DNA of 64,000 bases from Methylophaga sp. UBA2689. Lineage in GTDB: Bacteria; Pseudomonadota; Gammaproteobacteria; Nitrosococcales; Methylophagaceae. The position numbers and the translations under genes were made by a program. Below are positions 1 to 8,489 of this stretch, one piece after another. Within the stretch, counting starts at the first letter, position 1. The number at the start of each line of letters is the position of its first letter. Below the pieces are notes generated by a model, which was not told where the DNA came from, made no database searches, and was given only the letters and a program-made list of their open reading frames with translations. The stretch lies in the NCBI GenBank assembly GCA_002354555.1, contig DELT01000069.1:1-64000 (forward strand), in the 5' to 3' direction.

Positions 1-236
1 CCGCCATCATCCAGACGTCGCAGCAGATTTTCACTTACCTGACGGGTAAGTTCGGCAACGGTTTCATGAATACGTCGGCTATCTTTGGCTGCTTCACCTT
101 CAACGGCTAAAAATGCCTTGGTCAGTGCAACAGCAATTTTGCTGCTGTTGAACTCAGTGACTTTGCCGTTACGACGAATAACTTTGTAACCGGTTTCAGA
201 GGAGGGTTGGGTGTAGTGTTCTGCTTCGCTCGCCAT
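1..236 (-). CDS. nrdA: Ribonucleoside-diphosphate reductase alpha subunit, N-terminal part (runs off the window)
   Basis: Only the first 78 codons are present, read leftward and cut by the window edge. The translation starts MASEAEHYTQ and continues with YKVIRRNGKVTEF and a KIAVALTKAF segment. This is the ATP-cone, the N-terminal nucleotide-binding regulatory domain of class I ribonucleotide reductase alpha subunits. The enzyme reduces ribonucleoside diphosphates to deoxyribonucleotides in the cytoplasm together with NrdB. The promoter region to the right carries NrdR-box-like and DnaA-box sequences typical of nrdAB control. A stand-alone NrdR has the same type of cone but is shorter and has an N-terminal zinc ribbon, which is absent here. 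Confidence 0.9.
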   Translation of the reverse strand, partial: MASEAEHYTQPSSETGYKVIRRNGKVTEFNSSKIAVALTKAFLAVEGEAAKDSRRIHETVAELTRQVSENLLRRLDDG

Positions 237-281
237 AGTGATTTTCCCTGCATTGTGTGGTAAGACTTAAAAAACGGCAAA

Positions 282-329
282 CCACAACAAATTGTGGTCG
301 CAACATGATTGAACCACAAGATAATGTGT
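282..329 (-). promoter_or_regulatory. Tandem NrdR-box-like palindromes upstream of nrdA
   Basis: Two palindromic 16-mers lie at 282-297 (CCACAACAAATTGTGG) and 314-329 (CCACAAGATAATGTGT). Their centres are 32 bp apart, three helical turns, which is the usual arrangement of NrdR boxes. NrdR represses ribonucleotide reductase operons when dATP is high. Position directly upstream of nrdA supports the call. Binding itself is inferred. Confidence 0.7.
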
Positions 330-378
330 TTTTAAAGACTTAGCAAGGGGATAAGTTGCACATAAATTGTGCATTAGA

Positions 379-387
379 TGTGGATAA
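379..387 (+). promoter_or_regulatory. DnaA box upstream of nrdA
   Basis: TGTGGATAA is the exact reverse complement of the TTATCCACA DnaA box. DnaA control of nrdAB is known in Escherichia coli, so a box about 145 bp upstream of the nrdA start is likely to be functional. An inverted repeat with GCAC/GTGC arms lies at about 357-372. A single 9-mer can occur by chance. Confidence 0.5.
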
Positions 388-511
388 CTTTGGGATGATC
401 AGGCGGTAACTAAGATGCCATGCGCGATCACCGAAATTGATCCATTTTGGTGAAGAAAAAAATATTTTTTTGTTTAAAGGCAGTTAAGTAAAAAATTGCT
501 GGGCATTATTC

Positions 512-541
512 CCAACGAGCCGGAAAGGACCGACTCGTTGG
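512..541 (-). terminator. Stem-loop downstream of the 563-1087 gene
   Basis: Arms at 512-523 and 530-541 (CCAACGAG against CTCGTTGG plus further pairs) form a strong hairpin about 20 bp beyond the stop of the leftward gene. There is no clear T-run on the minus strand, so it may be an imperfect terminator or an mRNA-stabilising structure. Confidence 0.4.
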
Positions 542-562
542 TTGAATAAGTGGACAGAAAAA

Positions 563-1087
563 TCAAAATGTTTCACTGATGGAAATGGCGGATCCTTCCA
601 GCAGGTCTTTGATTAAATCAATTTCTTCATGATCATCAGTTTGTACAATTACTGTCCAATGATTTTCATGACTGGCTTCAACCGTTTTGGTAATTAAAGG
701 ATCATGGTCGGGCCGTATTGATACCGCACCGGCGATCATCATGCCAAAGGTCAAACCGAAAAAGATAAAAACCAGATAAGTGAATAAAGGACTGGACTGA
801 GTCATTTCGGGACCACTGATGACCAGTGCGGTGGCTATGATTACCCCGAGTATCATCCCAATCAGGCCAAGCCAGCCATGCGATTTCACAATAGTTTTGG
901 CAATACCATGACTTTCTGGTTCGATTTTTCGACTGATATTGCTGTCTTCTGGTTTGACGATGCTGATTACTGCGGGTGAAATACCATTCTCGACGAGTTT
1001 TTGCTTCGCAGCATTAGCTGAATCTTTATCACCAAAAACCGCGGCAACACGGCCTGTATGTTTTTCATCTTGAATTTCTACTTCCAT
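563..1087 (-). CDS. Two-TM membrane protein with YflT-like (general stress 17M type) N-terminus
   Basis: 174 residues. The N-terminal 50 residues (RVAAVFGDKDSANAAKQKL) look like the small alpha/beta domain of YflT/general stress protein 17M relatives, where such a segment precedes a glycine-rich membrane hairpin. Two hydrophobic segments follow at roughly residues 72-92 and 101-122. The C-terminal 45 residues (WTVIVQTDDHEEIDLIKDLL) resemble a second copy of the soluble domain. A GGAGG-type ribosome site precedes the start (CAGGAGGAAAGAAT on the minus strand). It is transcribed leftward and shares no operon with nrdA. No enzymatic role can be read from the sequence. Confidence 0.65.
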   Translation of the reverse strand: MEVEIQDEKHTGRVAAVFGDKDSANAAKQKLVENGISPAVISIVKPEDSNISRKIEPESHGIAKTIVKSHGWLGLIGMILGVIIATALVISGPEMTQSSPLFTYLVFIFFGLTFGMMIAGAVSIRPDHDPLITKTVEASHENHWTVIVQTDDHEEIDLIKDLLEGSAISISETF

Positions 1088-1309
1088 ATTCTTTCCTCCT
1101 GAGATACATGAAACGTTATTTCATTCGGTAGATTCGTATACCAGACTATCGTTGTTATCCTGATAAAGAAAGTATCCCAATGCGGATAACCAATCATGTG
1201 CGTGCACAAAGCACTGTATTGAAAGTGACAAATTCAATCTTAAACAATTCATATCAGACTTTGCTTAACCTAGGTTTAAGTAGGGTTATTTATCGAAATG
1301 ACAAAAAAA

Positions 1310-1323
1310 TTGATCTTAATCAT
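1310..1323 (+). promoter_or_regulatory. FNR/ANR-like box upstream of cydA
   Basis: TTGATCTTAATCAT matches the TTGAT-N4-ATCAA consensus at nine of ten defined positions and lies 85 bp upstream of the cydA start. Control of bd-type oxidases by FNR or ANR under low oxygen is well known. The rest of 1088-1407 holds no convincing gene: a 69-codon frame at 1180-1389 has no ribosome site and no recognisable domain. Confidence 0.55.
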
Positions 1324-1407
1324 TTTTGTGTCGCACTTCCTATGATATTTGTAGTCAGTAACCAGGCCATTCATGGCTTTTGTAGCTGAACAAAATTTGG
1401 AGGCACC

Positions 1408-2805
1408 ATGGAACTTGACCCGCTAATACTGTCACGAATTCAGTTTGCGTTCGTGGTGTGTTTTCATGCCATATTTCCAGTCTTTACGATTGGTCTGGCA
1501 AGCTTCATCGCTGTACTGGAAGCGTTGTCATTAAAGACCGGTAATCCAGTCTGGCAGCGATTGTCGAAGTTCTGGATTCAGGTCTTTGCCGTGGTGTTTG
1601 GGATGGGCGTTGTCTCCGGCATTGTGATGTCATTCCAGTTTGGTACCAACTGGAGTAACTTTTCCTACGCTACAGCCAACTTCCTTGGGCCAGTACTCAG
1701 TTATGAAGTAGTCACAGCCTTCTTTCTGGAAGCCGCTTTTCTTGGCGTATTGTTGTTTGGTCGCGATAAAGTCCCACAAGGTGTGCATTTATTTGCGGCC
1801 ATCATGGTGGCTTTAGGTACTTTTATCTCTTCTTTCTGGATTCTCGCTGCCAATTCGTTAATGCACACACCTGATGGGCTGGTGCTTCGCGATGGGCTCT
1901 ATTATGTAGTTTCCTGGCGTGACTCAATTTTCAACCCTTCATTTGGTTACCGCTTTACGCATATGGCACTGGCGTCCTTTTTGACTGCTTCATTTGTGGT
2001 CGCGGGTGTGACTGCCTGGTTCATCATGCAAAAACGGGAATTGGAAGCTAATAAGAAAGCACTTTCAATTTCCTTGTGGTTGATACTTATCCTGGCCCCA
2101 GCACAAGTGATGGTGGGTGATTTTCATGGCTTGAATACACTGAAACATCAGCCAATGAAAGTAGCAGCAATGGAAGGGAACTGGGAGACCGGAACCGGTG
2201 TGCCATTGTTGTTGTTTGCGTTGCCTGATCAAGAGAATCAGCAAAATCTTTTTGAAATCAAGGTCCCCAAACTGGCCAGTTTTATCCTGACCCATGACTG
2301 GAATGGTGAAGTACCAGGATTAAATGAAGTGGCGCCAGAAGAACAGCCACCGGTATTTATTGTGTTCTGGGCCTTTAGGGTCATGGTGGCGATGGGAATG
2401 CTGATGGTGTTATTTGGGCTGGCCGGACTCTGGCTTCGCAGAGGCGGACGCTATCTTGAAAACAGAACCTTCCTCAACGGCTTACGGGTAATGAGTCTGT
2501 CACCGTTTATTGCCGTGTTATCGGGGTGGATCGTAACCGAAACCGGTCGGGCGCCGTGGTTGATATATGAACAGATGACTCACGCGCAGGGGTTAACCCC
2601 ATCTCTAACCGGAGGTATGGCTTTGTTTACGCTGATTGGTTATATCGCAGTGTATGCCATGGTGTTCAGTGCCGGGGTGTTTTATCTGATGACAGTATTT
2701 CGCGGCGGATTGGAAACAGCCAACGCTGAACATGTTGATTCAGATGTTGAAAAAGCTCAACGGCCAATATCTGCTGCCAATGCCAATTTAGAAGGAGGTC
2801 TGTGA
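1408..2805 (+). CDS. cydA: Cytochrome bd-type quinol oxidase subunit I (cyanide-insensitive, short Q-loop type)
   Basis: 465 residues with about nine membrane segments. Subunit I of a bd-type terminal oxidase binds all haems and oxidises quinol to reduce oxygen in the inner membrane. His20 in the RIQFAFVVCFHAIFP segment matches the conserved N-terminal haem ligand. SYEVVTAFFLEAAFLG carries the conserved glutamates, and a GRAPW motif matches the GRQPW of the family. The length and the short loop after GDFHGLNTLKHQP indicate the CioA subclass without the long Q-loop insertion of Escherichia coli CydA. GGAGG lies just before the ATG. The stop overlaps the cydB start region. Confidence 0.95.
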   Translation: MELDPLILSRIQFAFVVCFHAIFPVFTIGLASFIAVLEALSLKTGNPVWQRLSKFWIQVFAVVFGMGVVSGIVMSFQFGTNWSNFSYATANFLGPVLSYEVVTAFFLEAAFLGVLLFGRDKVPQGVHLFAAIMVALGTFISSFWILAANSLMHTPDGLVLRDGLYYVVSWRDSIFNPSFGYRFTHMALASFLTASFVVAGVTAWFIMQKRELEANKKALSISLWLILILAPAQVMVGDFHGLNTLKHQPMKVAAMEGNWETGTGVPLLLFALPDQENQQNLFEIKVPKLASFILTHDWNGEVPGLNEVAPEEQPPVFIVFWAFRVMVAMGMLMVLFGLAGLWLRRGGRYLENRTFLNGLRVMSLSPFIAVLSGWIVTETGRAPWLIYEQMTHAQGLTPSLTGGMALFTLIGYIAVYAMVFSAGVFYLMTVFRGGLETANAEHVDSDVEKAQRPISAANANLEGGL

Positions 2806-3803
2806 TGGATCAGCCATTCGATTTAGTAGTTATCTGGGCCGGAATTATTGGCTTTGCGGTGATGATGTATGTGTTGATGGATGGATTTGATCTGGGGCAG
2901 GGCATTTTGTATCCCTTCGCCCCGGATGATCATTCACGCGACATTATGATGAACTCAGTGGCACCGGTATGGGATGGCAATGAAACCTGGCTGGTGTTAG
3001 GCGGCGCGGGATTACTGGCAGCCTTTCCACTGGTTTATTCGGTGTTTCTGCCTGCTTTATATATAGGCGTGTTTTTAATGTTGGCAGGCTTGATTTTCCG
3101 TGGCGTTGCGTTTGAATTTCGCTTTAAGGCGAATACCACCAAATACTTATGGGATTGGGCATTTGCCGGTGGTTCGTTTGTGGCTGCATTTGCACAGGGA
3201 GCTGTAGTCGGGGCCTATGTTCAGGGGTTTGAAACCAGTAACTTTGTGTATGTCGGTGGCGCATTAGACTGGTTAACACCCTTTACTGTTATTACTGGCT
3301 TAGGTCTGGTTGCTGGTTATGCCTTATTGGGCAGTACCTGGCTGATTATGAAAACAGAAGGTGAACTGCAACAGTGGGCGTATAAAATTACCCCAATTCT
3401 GCTGATAGCAGTATTGGTGGTGTTTGGTATTGTCAGCTTGTACACACCGTTTGTAGATCAAGGCGTATTAAACAGATGGTTTAATGGCGTGTCGATTATC
3501 TGGTTATTGCCTGTACTCGCCTTGTATTGCGCTTTTCTGGTGTTTCGCTCTGTTAAAAAACAACAGGAAGGAATGCCATTTGTGGCCACGATGGGATTGT
3601 TTCTATTTACCTATCTCGGTCTGCTGGCGAGTAAATGGCCTTATCTGGTACCACCCGATTACACACTCTGGGATGCGGCCTCGGCCTATGAATCACAACT
3701 GTTCCTGTTGCTGGGTTTCTTGTTTGTTATTCCGTTTGTACTGGGCTATATCGCCTGGTCATACTATATTTTCCGCGGCAAAGTGAGAGGTGGTTATCAC
3801 TAA
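2805..3803 (+). CDS. cydB: Cytochrome bd-type quinol oxidase subunit II
   Basis: 332 residues, about eight membrane segments, opening with the typical subunit II region DLVVIWAGIIGFAVMMYVLMDGFDLG followed by PVWDGNETWLVLGGAG. It pairs with CydA in the bd oxidase. I chose ATG 2805, which overlaps the cydA TGA and sits 7 bp after GAAGGAGG. A GTG three bases upstream is also possible. No cydX-like short gene is evident in the following 200 bp. Confidence 0.95.
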   Translation: MDQPFDLVVIWAGIIGFAVMMYVLMDGFDLGQGILYPFAPDDHSRDIMMNSVAPVWDGNETWLVLGGAGLLAAFPLVYSVFLPALYIGVFLMLAGLIFRGVAFEFRFKANTTKYLWDWAFAGGSFVAAFAQGAVVGAYVQGFETSNFVYVGGALDWLTPFTVITGLGLVAGYALLGSTWLIMKTEGELQQWAYKITPILLIAVLVVFGIVSLYTPFVDQGVLNRWFNGVSIIWLLPVLALYCAFLVFRSVKKQQEGMPFVATMGLFLFTYLGLLASKWPYLVPPDYTLWDAASAYESQLFLLLGFLFVIPFVLGYIAWSYYIFRGKVRGGYH

Positions 3804-3830
3804 TTCCTAGCCGCTACCGCCGAAACAAAT

Positions 3831-3901
3831 TGCTTCCAACACGACGCAAAAGCTGAAATTTAGGTACTCTACCTAAGCACGAATCAACGTTGTTGGAGGC
3901 A
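3831..3901. repeat. Nested inverted repeat between cydB and cydD
   Basis: Outer arms TGCTTCCAACA (3831-3841) and TGTTGGAGGCA (3891-3901) pair with one G-T wobble. Inside lies a perfect 7-bp hairpin, TTAGGTA (3860-3866) and TACCTAA (3870-3876). The element has no ORF. It may be a small REP-like or regulatory RNA structure in the cyd operon. Confidence 0.5.
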
Positions 3902-4004
3902 GTTGGTCTCGGACCTCTGCGAAATGCGTCTGTAAATATAGCGCTCGAAGACAGTCACGCACACGCCTTAATCAGGCGTATTTTCAGTTATTGAATAGGC
4001 GGCT

Positions 4005-5684
4005 ATGAAAGATCAACAGGCCCTGAATAAAGCCGGACGTTTATTACTAAAACAGCTTACCCAAAAACAACGAAGCCGATTGCTTCAGGCTGTTTTTATG
4101 GGTGTGTTGGCGACCATCGCAATGATTGTGCAATGGTATGCTCTGGCACAACTGACCTATAACTTAATCATCCAGCAGCAACCTTTTACTGAGCAATCCA
4201 TGTTGATTGTGCTGATGGTGCTGAGCCTTATTTTACGTTCGGTACTGATCAGAGCTCAGGAGCATTACTCCCAACTTTCCAGTCTGCATGCCCGAGAGTT
4301 TTTACGTGAGCAGGTCCTTAGTGGCTGGCGCCAAACCAGTGCGTTAATCCATAGTCAGCGTTCTCCCGGTGCAGCAGCCAGCCAATTGATTGAAGATATT
4401 GAGTCGATGGATGGCTATTTCGCCAGATTCTGGCCACAACAAATGCTGGCAGTGCTGACACCGCTGTTGATTCTGATAGTAGTGTTTTATTACAACTGGC
4501 TGGCCGCGCTATTTTTACTGGTGGCGGCACCGTTAATTCCGTTATTTATGATGCTGATAGGCTGGGGGGCTGAAGCAGTTAATCAGCGCTTTTTTTATCA
4601 ACGGCAACGTCTGGCCGGACATTTTCTGGATCGCGTCAAACATCTCACGACGTTAAAACTGTTTGCAGCAGAGAATGAGGCTTTAACAGAAGTCGAAGAG
4701 AGGAGTCAGGATTATCGTCAGGTGGTGATGAAAACCCTGAAGCTGGCATTTCTTTCATCGGCTGTTCTGGAGTTTTTTACCAGCGTCGCGATTGCCAGTA
4801 TCGCCATTTATATTGGTTTTGCTCTGTTTGGCTCCATCAGCTGGGGCCCAGCGGCAGATATCACATTATTCAGCGGTTTATTTATTCTGTTGCTGGCCCC
4901 CGAGTTTTTTCAGCCGTTACGAAATCTATCCCAGTTTTATCATGACCGTGCTGCAGCAGTGGCAGCCGCTTCTCATATTGCTACGCATCTACCAGATGAG
5001 GATACAAACTCTCCAGCAGAAGATGTTTTTGAGCTAACGGCAGACGGTTACTCTTCAATATTAATTGCCACCAATCTGGGTATCGGTTATCAGCCTAGTG
5101 ATGTTCTTCAGGACCCTATCAATCTTAAGTTGAGCAAAGGGCAGTGCCTGGTGATTAATGGTCCATCCGGCTGTGGCAAGACCACGTTATTGCATACCTT
5201 GGCCGGTTATCTGAAGCCCTTATCCGGCAAAGTGCTGTTAAATAACCAGCCGATGGGGAAGGAAGCGATTCGTTATCTGCCTCAAAAACCGTGGATCATT
5301 AATGGCAGCTGGGCAGAGAACCTTTCTGTACTGGCACCAGATGCAACATAAAAGGAAATGCATAAGGTATTAAGTCAGCTAGGTTTTGAAAGCTTAATTT
5401 CAAATAGAAACAAAGGTCTAGATAGCAAACTTAATGAACATGGTGAAGGCCTGTCAGGAGGGCAATTACAACGTCTGGCGCTGGCAAGAGTGTTACTTTC
5501 CCCTGCGCCATTAGTATTGCTTGATGAGCCGACGGCCAGTCTGGATACAGTAAGTCGTCAATATGTTCTGGCGGCGCTTACTGCATTAAAACCGCAGTGT
5601 ATTTTAGTGATTTCCAGCCATGATGCCGATGTACTGGCACTAGCCGATGAACAGCTTCAGTTTGCCAGTAAGGAGAGTGACTAA
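4005..5684 (+). pseudogene. cydD: cydD, ABC exporter subunit, interrupted by an in-frame TAA stop
   Basis: CydDC is an inner-membrane ABC exporter of cysteine and glutathione needed for bd oxidase assembly. The first 448 codons hold the transmembrane domain and Walker A (GPSGCGKTT). The same frame continues after TAA at 5349-5351 with the ABC signature LSGGQLQR, Walker B LVLLDEP and the H-loop SSHDADV. There is no frame change, so one nonsense change (for example CAA to TAA) explains the break. An ATG at 5358 could allow reinitiation of a 108-residue C-terminal piece. It lies 200 bp after cydB and 2 bp before cydC. Sequencing error and stop readthrough are alternatives. Confidence 0.8.
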
Positions 5685-5686
5685 CG

Positions 5687-7384
5687 ATGCCCAGCCATTC
5701 TCAAATGAGTTTTACGCCACTGAAGTTCTGGTTAATCAAAGTTCTGCAAAATCAGAAAAAGCGCTTAATCATCTCTTTACTGCTGGCCTTATTAACGGCT
5801 ATTTCCGCCATGGGGTTATTAGCATTGTCTGGCTGGTTGATTACAGCTACGGCAATCACCGGGCTGGCGATTACTGCTGGCACAGCCGTGTTATTGGATA
5901 TCTACCGACCAGGTGGGGGCATTCGATTTTTTGCGTTAAGTCGAACGGCGGGACGGTATTTTGAACGGCTGCATAGCCACGATATGGTGTTAAGAGTGAT
6001 TGCCGGATTTCGAATATCCCTGTTTACCGGCCTGATGGACTTGCCGGTTCAACAACTGCGAAATACTCAGGATAGTGAATGGCTGAGCCGCTTAACCGCC
6101 GATCTGGATAATCTCGACAGCCTGTTATTAAAGTTATTGTTACCTCCAATTGTTGTGTTATCCAGCGTACTTTTACTCGCTGTGTTTATCAGTTTTTTTT
6201 GGTTAACGCTGGGGGTTACATTCGGAGTTATCACGCTGCTGTTGGGAAGTATTTATTTCAGCTTTTTTACCCGGAAAACATCACAGATAAGCAGCGATTA
6301 TGCCCGGCAGATCAATCAGGCCAGGTCTCAAACCATAGAGCATCTTCAAGGACAGCTGGAACTCCAGGCGGCGCATCTGCAACAAGCGGATCAAGCAAGA
6401 TTAGTCAGTTCGCTGAGCAAGATTGGCGAGTCGCAGTTAAAACTAAATCGACATATCGCCAACGCACAGTTAATAGTGAATATTTGTCATGGATTGTTGG
6501 TCATCGCTGTGGCAATTGCAGCGTTATTTGCCTACCAGAATCAGCTTGTCAGTGGCCCGGTTGCCGTCATGTTGTTTCTGGCCGTGTTTGGATTGGGTGA
6601 GTTACTTTTAAACCTGCCAGGCCAGCTGGGGCAATGGGGTAGGACACGCTATGCAGCTGAACGTCTGCAACCCCTGGCAGAGCACGCAGCTTCAGAGAAA
6701 TCGACGCTGGCAGAGATTGAGCGGCTGTCGATGATGCTGGCAGATCACCCCAAAGTTATCAGTAGCATAGACACCGCTTTTGCTTTTGAACTTAATCCAT
6801 CTGAATGTCTGTTAATAAGTGGCCGTTCTGGAAGTGGCAAGTCGACAATAGCCAATATAATGGCTGGCCTTGAAATACCGGACTCATATATAACGCCTTA
6901 TCAGTTGTTGATAAATGGCATTCCATTGCGAATAGAGCAAACACAAGCCTGGCACAAGCAGATTGGCTATCTGACTCAGCAAAACAGCATCATCGCCGCG
7001 ACGTTATATAGCAATCTGACACTGGGGCTGAACGAGATTGACGAACACCAGCTTTGGCAGGCACTGACTTTAGTCGAGCTGGATGATTGGGCCAAACAAC
7101 TACCAAAAGGATTACACAGCTGGTTGGGTGACACAGGCAGCCAATTATCTGGAGGGCAAGCAAGAAGGATCTGTCTGGCAAGACTTTTACTAAAAGAGTC
7201 GAAACTGATCTTGCTGGATGAGCCATTTAACGGCATTGATGGAGAGATGGCAGAACGCATATGGCAGCGTGTATATCCCCAGTGGCAGGATAAAATGCTT
7301 ATCGTGCTAATGCATCAGCGACCGGTTTATTTTCCAGAAGTTGATAACCAGCAAATGTTTGAAATCAATCTGGATCAAAATTGA
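5687..7384 (+). CDS. cydC: CydC, ABC exporter subunit for cytochrome bd assembly
   Basis: 565 residues. An N-terminal six-helix ABC exporter domain begins with the CydC-type segment GLLALSGWLITATAITG and GGIRFFALSRTAGRYFERL. The C-terminal ATPase has Walker A (SGRSGSGKST), signature LSGGQARR and Walker B (LILLDEP). The partner CydD is encoded just upstream, so the two form one operon. The gene is intact, unlike cydD. Confidence 0.93.
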   Translation: MPSHSQMSFTPLKFWLIKVLQNQKKRLIISLLLALLTAISAMGLLALSGWLITATAITGLAITAGTAVLLDIYRPGGGIRFFALSRTAGRYFERLHSHDMVLRVIAGFRISLFTGLMDLPVQQLRNTQDSEWLSRLTADLDNLDSLLLKLLLPPIVVLSSVLLLAVFISFFWLTLGVTFGVITLLLGSIYFSFFTRKTSQISSDYARQINQARSQTIEHLQGQLELQAAHLQQADQARLVSSLSKIGESQLKLNRHIANAQLIVNICHGLLVIAVAIAALFAYQNQLVSGPVAVMLFLAVFGLGELLLNLPGQLGQWGRTRYAAERLQPLAEHAASEKSTLAEIERLSMMLADHPKVISSIDTAFAFELNPSECLLISGRSGSGKSTIANIMAGLEIPDSYITPYQLLINGIPLRIEQTQAWHKQIGYLTQQNSIIAATLYSNLTLGLNEIDEHQLWQALTLVELDDWAKQLPKGLHSWLGDTGSQLSGGQARRICLARLLLKESKLILLDEPFNGIDGEMAERIWQRVYPQWQDKMLIVLMHQRPVYFPEVDNQQMFEINLDQN

Positions 7385-7655
7385 TCTCCAAAATCGCTTT
7401 TGCTTGTGTAGATAGTGCAACTTGGCGATTCACAGCATGGTGTGTCAGAAAACGTTCAATCTCAACATCCCTAATAGTGAAGGATGTTGCTTGTCATTGA
7501 AAACTATGAAATATTTAATCCAGTAAACATACGAGTCGATGGTACGACGAATGTAATTATGTACCATCATAAAATCTGCAATGGATTTAAAAAATGGAGA
7601 TTGGGTCATGGAAGCAGCCTTATCCTTGACATCGACAAATCAAACATATCAGAGT

Positions 7656-7697
7656 GGCCCGATTAATCACGAATTATCGGGCCGTGCGCCTTTTTTA
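7656..7697 (+). terminator. Rho-independent terminator after the cyd operon
   Basis: GGCCCGAT (7656-7663) pairs with ATCGGGCC (7676-7683). A short GC run and six T residues (7691-7696) follow. Confidence 0.65.
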
Positions 7698-7788
7698 ATT
7701 TTTACATCTTAAGTTTCCATGAAAATAATAATATATTCAAAAAGTTATTTGGTTCACATTTTTATTCCTCCGAAATAAAAGGCCGCCC

Positions 7789-7835
7789 GCTAATAATTAT
7801 TATGAGGCCAACGGCCTCATTAAAGGGCTGTTAGC
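7789..7835 (+). repeat. Palindrome resembling a degenerate attC site at the array's left edge
   Basis: Outer GCTAA/TTAGC arms enclose a perfect 8-bp hairpin ATGAGGCC-aac-GGCCTCAT, and the right end reads TGTTAGC. The geometry recalls an attC site, but the conserved ends are imperfect. It may be a decayed attC, an attI remnant or a terminator. Confidence 0.35.
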
Positions 7836-7855
7836 TTCTCAAGGAAATAGAGCGT

Positions 7856-8248
7856 ATGAATAAAGTTTTAGTAATACTCTTATCTATATTCATTGCCTCA
7901 TGTGCAAGTAATTCTGGCATTACGAATTACCAAAGCAAAGATAATCTCGAAGCACCCAAGCCAGCAGCGTGCGCGAGTATTGATCGGCTCCAGTCGAATC
8001 AAAATCCAGCTGATATATTTGTGGGCATGAAAGAGTGTTTGAATTCCGAGAATTATTCAGCCGCAGCAGAAATGTATTACGCTGCAATGTCATATGGAAT
8101 TTATGACACCAAACGAGTCAGCGATAAAACATCACATCAAGGTCTTATAGTTCTCCGTATGAACACATTAGGTGGTCTTTCAGAACAACAGATTTCTCTT
8201 CTCCAATCAGAAATCAATACAATCTTGGAAAATAATGAGCCAGTATGA
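7856..8248 (+). CDS. Predicted lipoprotein, first integron cassette gene
   Basis: 130 residues beginning MNKVLVILLSIFIASCASNS, a short signal peptide with lipobox IASC and Cys16 as the lipidation site. The mature part is soluble, with conserved-looking cysteines (ACASID, MKECLNSENYS) and a helical tail. AAGGAAAT precedes the start. No family was recognised. It is followed by about 165 non-coding bases and then an attC site. Function unknown; envelope location is the only firm inference. Confidence 0.6.
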   Translation: MNKVLVILLSIFIASCASNSGITNYQSKDNLEAPKPAACASIDRLQSNQNPADIFVGMKECLNSENYSAAAEMYYAAMSYGIYDTKRVSDKTSHQGLIVLRMNTLGGLSEQQISLLQSEINTILENNEPV

Positions 8249-8412
8249 GAGGCCTTAACTGCTAGAGGGCTACCAACATATAACCCGACGTATATGATTC
8301 AGCATGAAATGGGTGCATTTACAGGCAATCAGCCCATCAAGGGTATTGTTGAAGGTTTTGATAGTCAATCTGCATGGGGCAGGCAATCGAAAAAACAGTT
8401 AAGTGCAAGCAT

Positions 8413-8484
8413 AGCTAACAAGCGCATGTTGTCGGACTGGTTTTCGGCTGCGCTACAAACCAGCCGCAAATGCGGGCGTTAGAC
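8413..8484 (+). other. attC site 1 (72 bp)
   Basis: Starts with AGCTAAC and AAGCGC and ends with GGGCGTTAGAC, so the end boxes match RYYYAAC and GTTRRRY. Internal arms (ACTGGTTTTCGGCTG against CAAACCAGCCGC) give the folded form expected of an integron attC. Confidence 0.75.
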
Positions 8485-8489
8485 GTAAT

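Larger units (their letters stand above)
7385..7855. other. Intergenic region between cydC and the first integron cassette
   Basis: 471 bp with no convincing gene. A 60-codon frame at 7484-7666 has no good ribosome site and ends inside a terminator hairpin. The region holds that terminator (7656-7697) and an attC-like palindrome (7789-7835). It marks the left border of the cassette array. Confidence 0.6.

Noticed and set aside
1180..1389. 69-codon frame upstream of cydA
   Set aside because: No ribosome site, no domain, and it covers the FNR-like box and promoter region.
7484..7666. 60-codon frame after cydC
   Set aside because: No ribosome site and it ends inside a terminator stem.
8294..8482. 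62-codon frame before attC 1
   Set aside because: Its second half is the attC site itself; the translation (NKRMLSDWFSAALQ) is typical of read-through of attC DNA.
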